Positions 35,133-44,137 are shown, numbered from the stretch's first letter. The stretch: DNA of 47,362 bases from an uncultured Campylobacter sp. (GCF_938039205.1 NZ_CALHVM010000054.1:1-47362), one strand, 5' to 3'. Notes: generated by a model from the sequence alone, not told the origin. Numbers and translations: made by a program.

Positions 35133-35792
35133 TTGCAGGAATTTGCCTGGCTCGTTCACCCGCTGCTTTTAAGCGCCAAAACGCTTGCCGTAACCTTTGT
35201 GCTACTTCTATTTTTGGGGCTTGGTGCGGCTTATTTTTTGGCGTTTTACCGCGGCAAATTTAAGGCCGTTTTGGAAGCGGCCGTGATGTTTCCGCTCATT
35301 TTTCCGCCGATTGCTACGGGATTTTTGCTACTTTACGTCTTGGGGCGAAACGGCGTGATCGGCAAGGCGTTAAATTTACAGATCGTTTTTAGCTTTTCGG
35401 CGCTTGTTATAGCTTCGTTTTTGGCGGGCTTGCCGCTATTTGTAAAGCCCGTTCAAAGCGCGCTTGAAAGCCTGCCCAAAAGTCTAATCGAAGCGGGTCA
35501 GAGTCTAGGCAAAAATCGCTTTGAGATTGCCGTTTTTATCCTCATCCCAAACGTCTTTAAAAGCGTCGTTTCGGCGCTGGTTTTGGCTCTGGCTCGCGGC
35601 CTTGGCGAGGTTGGCATCACGCTGATGTTAGGTGGAAATATCGTGGGCAAAACCGACACCGTTTCGCTAGCGATTTATAACGCGGTTTACGACGGCGAAA
35701 ACGGCCACGCGCTCATTTTGAGCGTTATTTTGGTCGTGCTTAGCTTGGTGCTTTTCGGGTTTATAAATTTTCTCGAGCGAGCTAAAAAATAA
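35133..35792 (+). CDS. modB: Molybdate ABC transporter permease
   Basis: This 219-residue protein has about five membrane helices and the ModB signature EVGITLMLGGNIVGKTDTVS near the C-terminus, next to the ARGLGE EAA-loop that contacts the ATPase. Translation probably starts at TTG 35133 behind AAAGGAAAG. It lies 110 nt after modA. The expected ATPase gene modC is absent: the next gene is accB, reached through a 144-nt gap with its own promoter. Confidence 0.9.
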   Translation: MQEFAWLVHPLLLSAKTLAVTFVLLLFLGLGAAYFLAFYRGKFKAVLEAAVMFPLIFPPIATGFLLLYVLGRNGVIGKALNLQIVFSFSALVIASFLAGLPLFVKPVQSALESLPKSLIEAGQSLGKNRFEIAVFILIPNVFKSVVSALVLALARGLGEVGITLMLGGNIVGKTDTVSLAIYNAVYDGENGHALILSVILVVLSLVLFGFINFLERAKK

Positions 35793-35890
35793 ATTTGCTA
35801 TTTTAAACGCATAAAGCGACGAAGGCTCCGAATTTAGCCCGAGCGTAAAAACAAAATACGGCTTTGCGAGTATAAATTCATTATTTTTTT

Positions 35891-35898
35891 GCTACAAT
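35891..35898 (+). promoter_or_regulatory. Extended -10 promoter of accBC
   Basis: TGC-TACAAT (TACAAT at 35893-35898) follows a T-rich tract. Start near 35905; AGGAGA (35924-35929) is the ribosome site for ATG 35937. Confidence 0.7.
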
Positions 35899-35936
35899 AA
35901 GAAGTTTTGAACTTTAACTATTTAGGAGAAATTTCT

Positions 35937-36389
35937 ATGAAAAAAGAAGACATAAAAGAGCTGATCGAGTTTTTTAACGACATGGATATGAACCGCATAA
36001 AGATAAAAAGCGGGGATTTTGAGGTCGAGCTTGAAAAATTCGCCGACTGCTGCGAGCTGCCAAAGCCCGTCATCCAGGCTCCCGTCCCGACTCCGACTCC
36101 GGTAAACGTCGTGGTAAGCTCGGAGGTCAAAGCTCCTGCTAATTCTCCAAAAGACAGCATAAAATCGCCTATGGTCGGTACTTTCTACGCTGCTCCAAGC
36201 CCTGGCGCGGCGCCGTTTGTCAAAGTAGGTCAACGCGTGAGAAAAGGCGACGTCGTGGGCATCATAGAAGCGATGAAGATAATGAACGAGATCGAGGCTG
36301 AATTTGACTGCCAGATCAGCGAACTGCTCGTATCAGACGGTCAGCCGGTCGAGTTTGGCTTGCCGCTATTTGGCGTGGAGAAAATTTGA
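35937..36389 (+). CDS. accB: Biotin carboxyl carrier protein of acetyl-CoA carboxylase
   Basis: This 150-residue protein has an N-terminal helical part (MKKEDIKELIEFFNDMDM), a Pro-rich linker (APVPTPTPVN) and a C-terminal biotinyl domain. The biotinylated Lys is in EAMKIMNEIEA, near residue 116. ATG 35937 is preferred over a TTG 30 nt upstream because of its ribosome site. The stop overlaps the start of accC by one base, giving coupled translation. It carries CO2 for malonyl-CoA synthesis. Confidence 0.95.
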   Translation: MKKEDIKELIEFFNDMDMNRIKIKSGDFEVELEKFADCCELPKPVIQAPVPTPTPVNVVVSSEVKAPANSPKDSIKSPMVGTFYAAPSPGAAPFVKVGQRVRKGDVVGIIEAMKIMNEIEAEFDCQISELLVSDGQPVEFGLPLFGVEKI

Positions 36390-37720
36390 TGGAAATAAAA
36401 AGAATTTTAATCGCAAATCGCGGCGAAATCGCGCTGCGAACCTTGCGAACGATAAAGGAAATGGGCAAAGAAGCAGTCGTAGTCTACTCCACGGCCGATA
36501 AAGACGCGCTCTACGTCAAATACGCCGATGTGGCGATCTGTATCGGCAAGGAGCGCTCAAGCGACAGCTACCTAAATATCCCGGCCATAATCAGCGCAGC
36601 CGAGATCAGCGAAGCCGACGCGATATTTCCGGGCTACGGATTTTTAAGCGAAAATCAAAATTTCGTCGAAATTTGCTCGCACCACAAGCTAAAATTTATC
36701 GGTCCTAGCGTGGCCGCGATGGCGCTGATGAGCGATAAAAGCAAAGCAAAGCAAGTGATGCAGCGCGCGGGCGTTCCCGTGATCCCTGGCTCTGACGGCG
36801 CGGTAGCCGACACCAAAGCGGCCAAAGAGCTAGCTAAAAAAATCGGCTATCCGGTCATCCTAAAAGCAGCAGCCGGCGGCGGCGGACGCGGCATGCGCGT
36901 GGTCGAGCGCGAAGAGGATATCGAAAAGGCGTTTTGGTCGGCCGAGAGCGAGGCGATGAGCGCGTTTGGCGACGGAACGATGTACATGGAAAAATACATC
37001 CTAAACCCGCGCCACATCGAGGTTCAGATCATCGGCGACAGCCACGGCAACGTCCTGCATATCGGCGAGCGCGACTGCTCTATGCAGCGTCGCCACCAAA
37101 AACTGATCGAAGAAAGCCCTGCAATACTACTAGACGAAGCGACGCGAGAGAGGCTACACGAAACCGCGATAAAAGCGGCAAAAGCTATCGGTTACGAGGG
37201 TGCGGGAACGTTTGAGTTTTTAGTCGATAAAAATTTGGATTTTTACTTCATCGAGATGAACACGCGCCTGCAAGTCGAGCACTGCGTGAGCGAGATGGTG
37301 AGCGGCCTAGACATCATCGAGCTAATGATAAAAGTAGCCCAGGGCGAGGCGCTACCGCCGCAAGAGAGCATCACGCTAAAAGGCCACGCCATCGAGTGCC
37401 GCATCACGGCCGAGGATCCAAATACGTTTACGCCAAGTCCAGGCAAGATAACAAAATACGTCTGCCCCGGCGGCCGAAACGTGCGCATGGATAGCCACAT
37501 CTATCAGGACTACTCGATCCCGCCGTACTACGACAGTATGATCGGCAAACTCATCGTCTGGGACACCGATAGAAATAGAGCCATCCACAAGATGAAGGTG
37601 ACGCTCGAGCAGCTCATCATCGGCGGCATCAAGACCACGCGCGATTTTCACATCGCGATGATGGAGAATCAAGACTTTATCGACAACAACTACGATACTA
37701 ACTACCTATCCCGCCGCTAA
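36389..37720 (+). CDS. accC: Biotin carboxylase
   Basis: This 443-residue ATP-grasp enzyme starts MEIKRILIANRGEIALR and contains KAAAGGGGRGMRVV (ATP lid), HIGERDCSMQRRHQKLIEESP and EMNTRLQVEHCVSEMVSG with the catalytic residues. It carboxylates biotin on AccB. A codon one triplet earlier (TTG) is possible, but ATG 36389 matches the family start. Confidence 0.97.
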   Translation: MEIKRILIANRGEIALRTLRTIKEMGKEAVVVYSTADKDALYVKYADVAICIGKERSSDSYLNIPAIISAAEISEADAIFPGYGFLSENQNFVEICSHHKLKFIGPSVAAMALMSDKSKAKQVMQRAGVPVIPGSDGAVADTKAAKELAKKIGYPVILKAAAGGGGRGMRVVEREEDIEKAFWSAESEAMSAFGDGTMYMEKYILNPRHIEVQIIGDSHGNVLHIGERDCSMQRRHQKLIEESPAILLDEATRERLHETAIKAAKAIGYEGAGTFEFLVDKNLDFYFIEMNTRLQVEHCVSEMVSGLDIIELMIKVAQGEALPPQESITLKGHAIECRITAEDPNTFTPSPGKITKYVCPGGRNVRMDSHIYQDYSIPPYYDSMIGKLIVWDTDRNRAIHKMKVTLEQLIIGGIKTTRDFHIAMMENQDFIDNNYDTNYLSRR

Positions 37721-37736
37721 ATTTGCGGCGCGGTTT

Positions 37737-37773
37737 GCCTTGCTCGCGGCTTTTAATCGGCTGCAAGCAAGGC
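37737..37773 (+). terminator. Hairpin after accC
   Basis: GCCTTGCT (37737-37744) pairs with AGCAAGGC (37766-37773), with a further ~5 pairs inside. It is 16 nt after the accC stop; the following T content is low. Confidence 0.5.
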
Positions 37774-38728
37774 GATCTAACTTTAAATTTATTACTATGG
37801 CGATAAAATTTTACTCAAAGCTTTTTGACGAGTGATTTTATCGGTAGCCGCGACATTTGTCTTTTGCGTTATTTTAAAACTTGTCCGTAAGTTTTGTTTG
37901 CTTCTGCTAAAATTACTACATTTGTTTGCTGTGATTGCGGTAGCATCTTTTAAATTTGCGCATTTAAACCGCAAATCTTGCGTCTTTGCTTGCGATATTC
38001 AAATTTACATAAATGATTGATTTTTGAAATGTATTTTGGATTTTAGGCGAGTAATGCGGATAAGTTTTTCGTAGTTAAAAATAACGTAAAGTTAAAATCG
38101 AATTCGTCGGATATATATTTTAAAATTCGCTACGCTACGATGCTATGCGGGCTTGGGTTACCAAGTGTAAATTTCGCTCCCAAAAAGCCCTTGCACTTTG
38201 CTTGTTGCTCGACGAAAACAGTGCTGGCTTTCTATTTTGGTCTATAAAAATTAGCGACTTTTTGTCTAAATCAAGGCGCATTTTTAAATTTAGCCTCGCT
38301 TTTTGACTTTCTCTGCACTTTGTCACGCTTTTTGCATCATGGTCATTTGCGCGCCTGCTATGCCAATATAGCCAGCTGAAATACAGATTTCTTAACTGTT
38401 AAACCGTGTAGCGTCACGCGCTTGCCTAAAGAGCTTTTTGTATGCACGCAGTATTTCTGCGCACGCAAGGTGCGACGAAGCTCGGTGCTAGATGATTTTA
38501 TCAGCATTAGGCGATGGTTTTCTCTCTTTGGCTATTTTTATCGCACCGCATAATGGTTTGGTATTGGCTGCGGGTCGGCTCAGCAGAGCATCCAAGCATA
38601 AGATGCACGCAGCCCTTCACGGTAAAATATCTCCTCATCAAACGGATCAGGTAATGTGTGTGGTGGTGTCAGATATGGCTTTTAAGGTCGCATTAGTTAT
38701 CAAAAATTTAGCTTTAATTTTTGGATTT

Positions 38729-38761
38729 GAAGCCGAATTTTGGACAATAAAATTCGGCTTC
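38729..38761 (+). terminator. Strong 13-bp hairpin
   Basis: GAAGCCGAATTTT pairs perfectly with AAAATTCGGCTTC around a 7-nt loop and is followed by ATTTCTGATGATTTT. It ends whatever was transcribed from 38.5 kb on the plus strand and argues that the frame crossing it is not intact. Confidence 0.65.
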
Positions 38762-38906
38762 ATTTCTGATGATTTTGCTTAAGGGACAAAAACGAGTTTG
38801 GAATCAAATTTTATCGACTATTTATATAAAAATGCGAGTAAATTTGTCACACATCCGGTATCGGTAAAAATTTAAATTTTACCGCATATCACGAGTAACA
38901 ACCAAA

Positions 38907-39173
38907 TCAAGACAAAATCTCAAATTTTACGCGCTCGTTTTCCTCCGCTAGATCGGTAAAAACGGCGATTAGATCGTCTGCATAGTCGCCAAGTGCGCTA
39001 AGAGCGGCGCGATTTTTTAGATTTATCTGCGTTGGTTCGTTTATCTCGCCCAGAGCGTCGTAAAGCGCGTCAAGGTTTTTTACATCGGGATCAAGGCCGA
39101 ATTTTCGCGCTAGATACTCAAAGGCCGCCGTTTTCTCGCGCATTTTCGCTCCGTTTAGAGTTATAGTTTTCAC
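38907..39173 (-). CDS. Barstar-like ribonuclease inhibitor
   Basis: This 88-residue acidic protein aligns with barstar: an N-terminal strand (MKTITLNGA), the helix NLDALYDALGE matching the barstar segment that plugs the barnase site (Asp35 and Asp39 equivalents kept, Trp38 replaced by Tyr), and a final strand VKFEILS like TIILS. It overlaps the upstream ribonuclease gene by 4 nt (ATGA). That fits coupled synthesis of the antidote in the cytoplasm. Confidence 0.88.
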   Translation of the reverse strand: MKTITLNGAKMREKTAAFEYLARKFGLDPDVKNLDALYDALGEINEPTQINLKNRAALSALGDYADDLIAVFTDLAEENERVKFEILS

Positions 39174-39700
39174 TGCTGTCTCCGCTCATAAAGTAGATAA
39201 AAGTTCTCATAATGATCGGGCGTGTAGTAGATCAGCCCGTCGCTAGAAAACACGATACGCTCGGCTCCGCGTCGCCCTCCGCGGTATCCGATATCGCACT
39301 CAAACCACTTGCGCCCGCTAGCTTCGGGTAACCTTTTTTCTCTGTTTGAAAAGCGGTCGCCGCCGATACTTTTTTTATCCGTGACTTGCCATAGATTGCC
39401 GCTTTTAGCGTCCCATCCGAGCGCGAGCGCATCTTTTTTGGTGATAAAGTTTCGCGGCAATCCGCCAAATTTATAAATATACGCAGCAACCTCGTCTTTT
39501 GAGGTGTAAGTGCCGTCTTTTACGACGTTTACGCTCGGTACGGCGACTACGTTTTTGCCTGTGCCGCTTCCTCTAAATTCGCTTTGCGGTTGATTTTGTT
39601 TCGGGGCGGCCGAGTTATCCGGGATGATAAATTTAAACAGCGCCGCGAGTAGCAAAACAGCCAGCGGCAAGATAACGTTTCTAAGTAGTTGTTTGTTCAA
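39170..39700 (-). CDS. Barnase-like ribonuclease with N-terminal membrane anchor or signal
   Basis: The C-terminal ~110 residues match barnase (EC 3.1.27): ITKKDALALGW (Lys27), KSIGGDRFSNREKRLPEASG, WFECDIGY (Glu73), AERIVFSSDGLIYY (Arg87) and TPDHYENF (His102), so all catalytic residues are present. I start at TTG 39700, which has AAAAGG 6 nt upstream, giving 176 residues. An earlier TTG (39757) has no such site. The N-terminus has one hydrophobic helix (VILPLAVLLLAALFKFII) and then a Gln/Ser/Gly linker, so the domain is exported or membrane-tethered. The barstar-like inhibitor follows with a 4-nt overlap. A role in competition or nutrient RNA breakdown is inferred. Confidence 0.9.
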   Translation of the reverse strand: MNKQLLRNVILPLAVLLLAALFKFIIPDNSAAPKQNQPQSEFRGSGTGKNVVAVPSVNVVKDGTYTSKDEVAAYIYKFGGLPRNFITKKDALALGWDAKSGNLWQVTDKKSIGGDRFSNREKRLPEASGRKWFECDIGYRGGRRGAERIVFSSDGLIYYTPDHYENFYLLYERRQQ

Positions 39701-39833
39701 AAAAGACCTTTTGGAATAAATTTGAAGCGCTCGCTTCGGGGTTAAATTTAACGTCAAATTTTACGAGTTAAATCCAAATTTGATAATGTCGCGCCGTAAA
39801 GACGAGAGTAAATTTACGCTAAATTTGACTAGA

Positions 39834-39876
39834 CAAAAGCCGAATCTAACCGCATAAATCGCAGTCAAATTCGGCT
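39834..39876 (-). terminator. Terminator of gltX-maeB-upp operon
   Basis: On the minus strand AGCCGAAT (39876-39869) pairs with ATTCGGCT (39845-39838), and TTTT follows. It begins 50 nt after the upp stop. Confidence 0.6.
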
Positions 39877-39925
39877 AAATTTACGGCACAATTAAGCTAA
39901 ATTTGCTCGTCCGAGTTCGTCAAAT

Positions 39926-40552
39926 TTAAAGCGTATTAAACACCCTATCGCCAGCGTCGCCAAGGCCCGGCACGATGTAGTTTTTCTCGTTTAGTCGCTC
40001 GTCGATCGCAGCCGTATAGACCTCTACGTCCGGGTAAATCTCGCTAAAGCGCTTTAGCCCTTCTGGAGCGGCGATGATAGAGATAAATTTGATCTGCTTT
40101 ATGCCGTTTTCGCGCAGAAATTTAACCGCGTCGATAGCCGTACCGCCGGTAGCAAACATCGGATCGATGATGATGGCTAGGCGGTTTTTGGCGTCGCGAG
40201 GCAGCTTGGCGTAGAAAAACTCCGCCTCTGCGGTCTTTTCGTTTCGCTGAAAGCCCAAAAAGCCAACGCTAGCATCTGGAATGATCGTAAATACGCTATC
40301 AAGCATACCCAGAGCTGCTCGCAAAATCGGGCAAATCATCACCTTTGTCGCGAGCTTTTTGGCCTGGGCCTGGGCGACAGGAGTCTGCACGCTCACGTCG
40401 CGCAGCGCCAGATCCCTAGTCGCCTCAAATATCATCAGATGGCTGATCTCGTCCACGAGCATCCTAAACTGAAACGGCTCGGTGTTTTTATCCCTTAAAA
40501 TCGCTAGTTTGTGCTCGATGAGCGGGTGAGAGATGAGCCTGACGTTTTTCAT
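39926..40552 (-). CDS. upp: Uracil phosphoribosyltransferase
   Basis: This 208-residue enzyme has the PRPP-binding loop DPMFATGGTAIDAV and the uracil-binding C-terminus VPGLGDAGDRVFNT. ICPILRAALGMLD is also typical. It salvages uracil to UMP. It follows the malic enzyme gene directly with no gap, as third gene of the operon. Confidence 0.96.
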   Translation of the reverse strand: MKNVRLISHPLIEHKLAILRDKNTEPFQFRMLVDEISHLMIFEATRDLALRDVSVQTPVAQAQAKKLATKVMICPILRAALGMLDSVFTIIPDASVGFLGFQRNEKTAEAEFFYAKLPRDAKNRLAIIIDPMFATGGTAIDAVKFLRENGIKQIKFISIIAAPEGLKRFSEIYPDVEVYTAAIDERLNEKNYIVPGLGDAGDRVFNTL

Positions 40553-41806
40553 TTACAGACCCTTTGCGAGCTTTTCGGTATAGGCTTTTACGTCAAAATC
40601 CTTCACTCTAGCTACACCGTCGTCGACCGCAGCTTGCGCTACGGCAGGAGCTACCGCCGTTAGGACGCGTTTGTCAAACGGTTTTGGTATGATGTAGTCT
40701 TTGCCGAATTTTAGCTCTTTTACGCCAAATGCCTCGCAAACCTCCGCAGGCACGGGCTCTTTAGCCAAATTTGCAAGCGCGCGCGCCGCAGCCATTTTCA
40801 TATTTTCGGTGATTTTTTTAGCTCTGACGTCTAACGCGCCGCGGAATATAAACGGAAAGCCAAGAACGTTATTTACCTGGTTTGGATAGTCGCTACGGCC
40901 GGTTCCCATCATCACGTCGTTTCGCACGCTAGCGACGTCTTCAGGGAAGATTTCCGGAGTCGGGTTAGCAAGCGCGAAAATAATCGGCTCGTCGTTCATC
41001 GACGCGACCATTTCTTTGGTTACGACGCCGGGTTTGCTAAGGCCTAGGAACATATCCGCGCCCTTCATCGCGTCCGCTAGCGTCCTATCTGCGGTTTCAA
41101 GGGCGAATTCGACCTTTTCCGGAGTTAGATCGGTGCGGCCTTTGTGGATCACGCCTTTGCTATCTACCATCACGATGTGTTTTGCGCCAAGCGCTTTATA
41201 CATCTTCGCGCATGCGATGCCCGCTGCGCCCGCTCCGCTAACTACGATTTTGATTTTTGAGATATCTTTGCCCGAAATCTCCATCGCGTTTATTATGCCA
41301 GCGCTTGTTATCATCGCCGTGCCGTGCTGATCGTCGTGCATGACCGGGATATCGACTGCTTCTTGTAGTTTGCGCTCGATCTCAAAGCACTTTGGAGCGC
41401 GGATATCTTCTAAATTTATACCGCCGAAAGTCGGAGCTAGAGCCTTGCAGATCTCTACGATCTTATCAGGATTATGCTCATCTAGCTCGATGTCAAAGGC
41501 GTCTACGTTTGCAAATTTTTTAAACAAAACCGCCTTGCCTTCCATCACGGGTTTGCCGGCTACCGCGCCGATGTCGCCTAGGCCTAGCACAGCCGTACCG
41601 TCGGTGATGACGGCTACTAAATTTGCTTTGTTGGTGTATTTGTAGGCTAGCTCGTTGTCGGCCTCGATCTCTTTACAAGGTACCGCAACGCCCGGCGTGT
41701 ACGCCATAGATAGGTCTCTAGCCGTCACGCATGGGGTTTTTACTTTTATCTCTATCTTGCCGCCCTCGTGATACGCGAGCGCCTCTTCGTTAGTTACGTG
41801 TGTCAT
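40553..41806 (-). CDS. maeB: Malic enzyme (malate dehydrogenase, oxaloacetate-decarboxylating)
   Basis: This 417-residue protein matches the bacterial short malic enzymes: SMAYTPGVAVPCKEI, the VITDGTAVLGLGDIGAVAGKPVMEGKA block, MHDDQHGTAMI and a Rossmann GAGAAGIACAK. It decarboxylates malate to pyruvate with NAD(P)+. It lacks the C-terminal phosphotransacetylase-like domain of long MaeB proteins, so cofactor choice is uncertain. It overlaps gltX by 4 nt. Confidence 0.93.
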   Translation of the reverse strand: MTHVTNEEALAYHEGGKIEIKVKTPCVTARDLSMAYTPGVAVPCKEIEADNELAYKYTNKANLVAVITDGTAVLGLGDIGAVAGKPVMEGKAVLFKKFANVDAFDIELDEHNPDKIVEICKALAPTFGGINLEDIRAPKCFEIERKLQEAVDIPVMHDDQHGTAMITSAGIINAMEISGKDISKIKIVVSGAGAAGIACAKMYKALGAKHIVMVDSKGVIHKGRTDLTPEKVEFALETADRTLADAMKGADMFLGLSKPGVVTKEMVASMNDEPIIFALANPTPEIFPEDVASVRNDVMMGTGRSDYPNQVNNVLGFPFIFRGALDVRAKKITENMKMAAARALANLAKEPVPAEVCEAFGVKELKFGKDYIIPKPFDKRVLTAVAPAVAQAAVDDGVARVKDFDVKAYTEKLAKGL

Positions 41807-43194
41807 TTATTCTCCTTTAAAATATTTTTTATTCGTTTTTTCGTCTCGTCCGCGCCTAAAACCTCGAGCACCTCAAATATCCCTGGGCTTACGCTATTTC
41901 CCGTTAGCGCGACGCGCAGCGCCTGAGCTAAGTCTTTTAGCTTTAAGCCGTTTGCTTCTAAAAATTTACCCGTCGTCTCTTCGTAGCCCTTGGCGTCTAA
42001 ATTTCCGTCCAAAATTTCGGCAAATTTAGCCAAATTTTCCTTGCTTTCGGGCGTGATAAATTTAGCATAGGCTTTCTCGTCGTATGCGCTTGGAGCGTTT
42101 ATGATCGTTCTTGCGCTCTGGCTCATTTCAACTAGCGTTTTTGAGCGTTCTCGCAATGAATTTAACAGCACCTCACCCTTTGGCATCGCTTTAAAATCTA
42201 TCTCAAATTCAAGCATCTCGCTTGCCAGCCTCTCGTACGGCAAAGTCTTGATGTAGTGGGCGTTTAGCCACTCTAGCTTGCTTGCGTTATAGGTGCTTGA
42301 GCTCTTGTTTATATCGTGCGGATCGAAGTACTTTAGCATATCGTCCATGCCGAAAATTTCGTCGTTTCCGTGGCTCCAGCCTAGGCGAACGAGGAAATTT
42401 AAAAGAGCCTCAGGTAGATAACCCATGCGCTTATACTCCATCACGTCGGTCGCGCCGTGGCGTTTGCTTAGTTTGCTACCGTCTTCGCCGTTTATCATCG
42501 CGACGTGATAAAATTTCGGCGCCTTAAAACCAAGCGCATCGTAAAGTACGATTTGTTTTGGGGTATTTGATAGATGATCGTCGCCGCGGATGACGTCGGT
42601 TACGCCCATTAGCGCGTCGTCGATCACAACTGTAAAGTTATAGGTCGGAGTGCCGTCAGAGCGTGCGATGATAAAATCATCCAGGATATCCTCGACTCTA
42701 AATTTGACCTCACCTTTGATACCGTCGTCGATCACGATCTCGCCGCTTAGAGGCGCTTTGATACGGATGACGGGCTCGACTCCCGCGGGCGGAGTACCGG
42801 TAAATTCGCGGTAGCGATTGTCGTATTTGGGCCTCTCTTTTCGCGCTTCTTGCTCGGCGCGCAGAGCGTCTAGCTCGTCTTTGCTCATGTAGCATTTGTA
42901 GGCTTTGCCCTCGGCTAGCAGCTTTTGTACGTACTCTTTATATACGTCAAATCTACGAGACTGATAGGTCACCTCGCCGTCGTGATCCAGCCCGCACCAT
43001 GCAAAGGCCTCTTTTATCGCTTGCGTGGCTTCTTCGGAGTTGCGTTTTAGGTCGGTATCTTCGATACGCAGCAGAAATTTGCCGCCGTTTGCTCTAGCGT
43101 ATAAGTAGTTATAAAGCGCCGTCCTAAGCCCGCCGATGTGTAGATATCCGGTCGGAGAGGGGGCAAATCTAGTTACTATTTGTGAATTTTGCAT
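41803..43194 (-). CDS. gltX: Glutamyl-tRNA synthetase
   Basis: This 463-residue class I synthetase has the HIGH-type motif (GYLHIGGLRTALYN) and the KMSKS-type motif (GSKLSKRHG). Epsilonproteobacteria usually carry two GltX proteins with different tRNA preference (tRNA-Glu or tRNA-Gln). The sequence alone does not let me say which one this is. It opens the gltX-maeB-upp operon and is divergent from the chaperone gene across 87 bp. Confidence 0.96.
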   Translation of the reverse strand: MQNSQIVTRFAPSPTGYLHIGGLRTALYNYLYARANGGKFLLRIEDTDLKRNSEEATQAIKEAFAWCGLDHDGEVTYQSRRFDVYKEYVQKLLAEGKAYKCYMSKDELDALRAEQEARKERPKYDNRYREFTGTPPAGVEPVIRIKAPLSGEIVIDDGIKGEVKFRVEDILDDFIIARSDGTPTYNFTVVIDDALMGVTDVIRGDDHLSNTPKQIVLYDALGFKAPKFYHVAMINGEDGSKLSKRHGATDVMEYKRMGYLPEALLNFLVRLGWSHGNDEIFGMDDMLKYFDPHDINKSSSTYNASKLEWLNAHYIKTLPYERLASEMLEFEIDFKAMPKGEVLLNSLRERSKTLVEMSQSARTIINAPSAYDEKAYAKFITPESKENLAKFAEILDGNLDAKGYEETTGKFLEANGLKLKDLAQALRVALTGNSVSPGIFEVLEVLGADETKKRIKNILKENK

Positions 43195-43232
43195 TAAATT
43201 TTACCTTTATAGCTTGCGCTTAAATTTAAAAT

Positions 43233-43240
43233 GTTATAAT
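43233..43240 (+). promoter_or_regulatory. Extended -10 promoter of SurA-like chaperone gene
   Basis: TGT-TATAAT (TATAAT at 43235-43240) lies 41 nt before ATG 43282. The 87-bp divergent region also holds a TATAAA facing gltX. Confidence 0.72.
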
Positions 43241-43281
43241 GCTCAAATTATATTTACTTTAGACTTAAACAAAGGTTTTAT

Positions 43282-44118
43282 ATGTTAAAAAAGATCTCAT
43301 TCGCCGCGTTTTTTCTCGGTTTTTGTATGGCTAACGCGAGCCAGATCTCAAACGGCATCGCCGTCATCATCGAAAACGAACCCATCACCGTAAACGAAGT
43401 GCGCAAAGCCGCCGCGCAGCTACAAACAAGCGAAGCAAACGCGCTAAATTTACTGATCCGCGATAGACTCGAAACCGCACAGATCAAAAACCTAAAAATC
43501 GAAGCTAGCGACTACGAGCTAAATCAAAGGCTGCAAAAGATAGCAAGCGAGAGCGGTATGAGCGCCTCAGATCTGCGCTCGGCCGTGCTATCAAAGGGCG
43601 GCGACTACGCGCAGTTTAAAGACGACGTCGCAAAAAGTATAAAACAAGAAAAGCTATATCAAAGCATATTTGCCGACGCTAAAATCAACATCTCGGAAAA
43701 CGCAGCGAGAGCGTATTTCGAGCAAAATCGCGACCTTTTCGCGCACTTTACCGACGTGAGCGTGACTAGATACGTGGCGCCTACGATGCAGCTTTTAGAA
43801 GCAGCTAGACACAGCTCCCCGATGAATACCAACCACAGCGTGCACATGGACGTCCTGGATCTAAAAAGCGAGCAGATCCCGCCTCAACTACGAACGATAT
43901 TTCAGCAGACCCCGGATGGCACTTTCACGCAGATTTTTCAGACTCCAGAGGGCTTTGAGATGTTTTACGTAGCGTCTAAAAAGGGACAAACGATGCCTGA
44001 ATTTGACGAGGTCAGAGACGAGGCGATGAACGCGCTTTATAAACTCGAGCAAGACCGCGTCATCGGCGAATATTTCAACAAACTCCGCGCCAAAGCCAAC
44101 GTCAAATATCTACGATAA
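43282..44118 (+). CDS. SurA-like periplasmic chaperone / peptidyl-prolyl isomerase
   Basis: This 278-residue protein has a signal peptide (KKISFAAFFLGFCMANAS) and a SurA N-terminal helical domain (GIAVIIENEPITVNEVRKAA to about residue 165). A divergent parvulin-like segment follows (~165-250, ending FQTPEGFEMFYVASKKGQTMPEFDEVRDEA). It probably escorts outer-membrane proteins. Position next to gltX matches C. jejuni Cj1289, a SurA-like chaperone (from memory). The parvulin domain looks degenerate, so isomerase activity is uncertain. Confidence 0.85.
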   Translation: MLKKISFAAFFLGFCMANASQISNGIAVIIENEPITVNEVRKAAAQLQTSEANALNLLIRDRLETAQIKNLKIEASDYELNQRLQKIASESGMSASDLRSAVLSKGGDYAQFKDDVAKSIKQEKLYQSIFADAKINISENAARAYFEQNRDLFAHFTDVSVTRYVAPTMQLLEAARHSSPMNTNHSVHMDVLDLKSEQIPPQLRTIFQQTPDGTFTQIFQTPEGFEMFYVASKKGQTMPEFDEVRDEAMNALYKLEQDRVIGEYFNKLRAKANVKYLR

Positions 44119-44137
44119 ACTCAAATTTGAGCGCAAA

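Larger units (their letters stand above)
37721..38906. other. 1.2-kb gap without a convincing gene
   Basis: Short frames occur at 37832-38020 (+), 38326-38135 (-) and 38782-38492 (+), but none shows a family motif, and the third runs through a strong hairpin (38729-38761). Base composition is lower in GC than accBC. The 38492 frame (ILSALGDGFLSLAIFIAPHN) is hydrophobic at first and could be a decayed membrane-protein gene. No ribosomal, transfer or other RNA was recognised. Confidence 0.5.

Noticed and set aside
37832..38020. 62-residue frame starting with GTG
   Set aside because: No ribosome site, Phe/Leu/Lys-rich low-complexity product, no family match.
38135..38326. 63-residue minus-strand frame
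   Set aside because: Basic, no recognised motif or ribosome site. It may be part of a dispersed repeat, but I cannot support a gene.
39701..39757. Longer start of the barnase-like gene at TTG 39757
   Set aside because: No ribosome site; TTG 39700 has AAAAGG at ideal spacing and puts the hydrophobic helix at the N-terminus.
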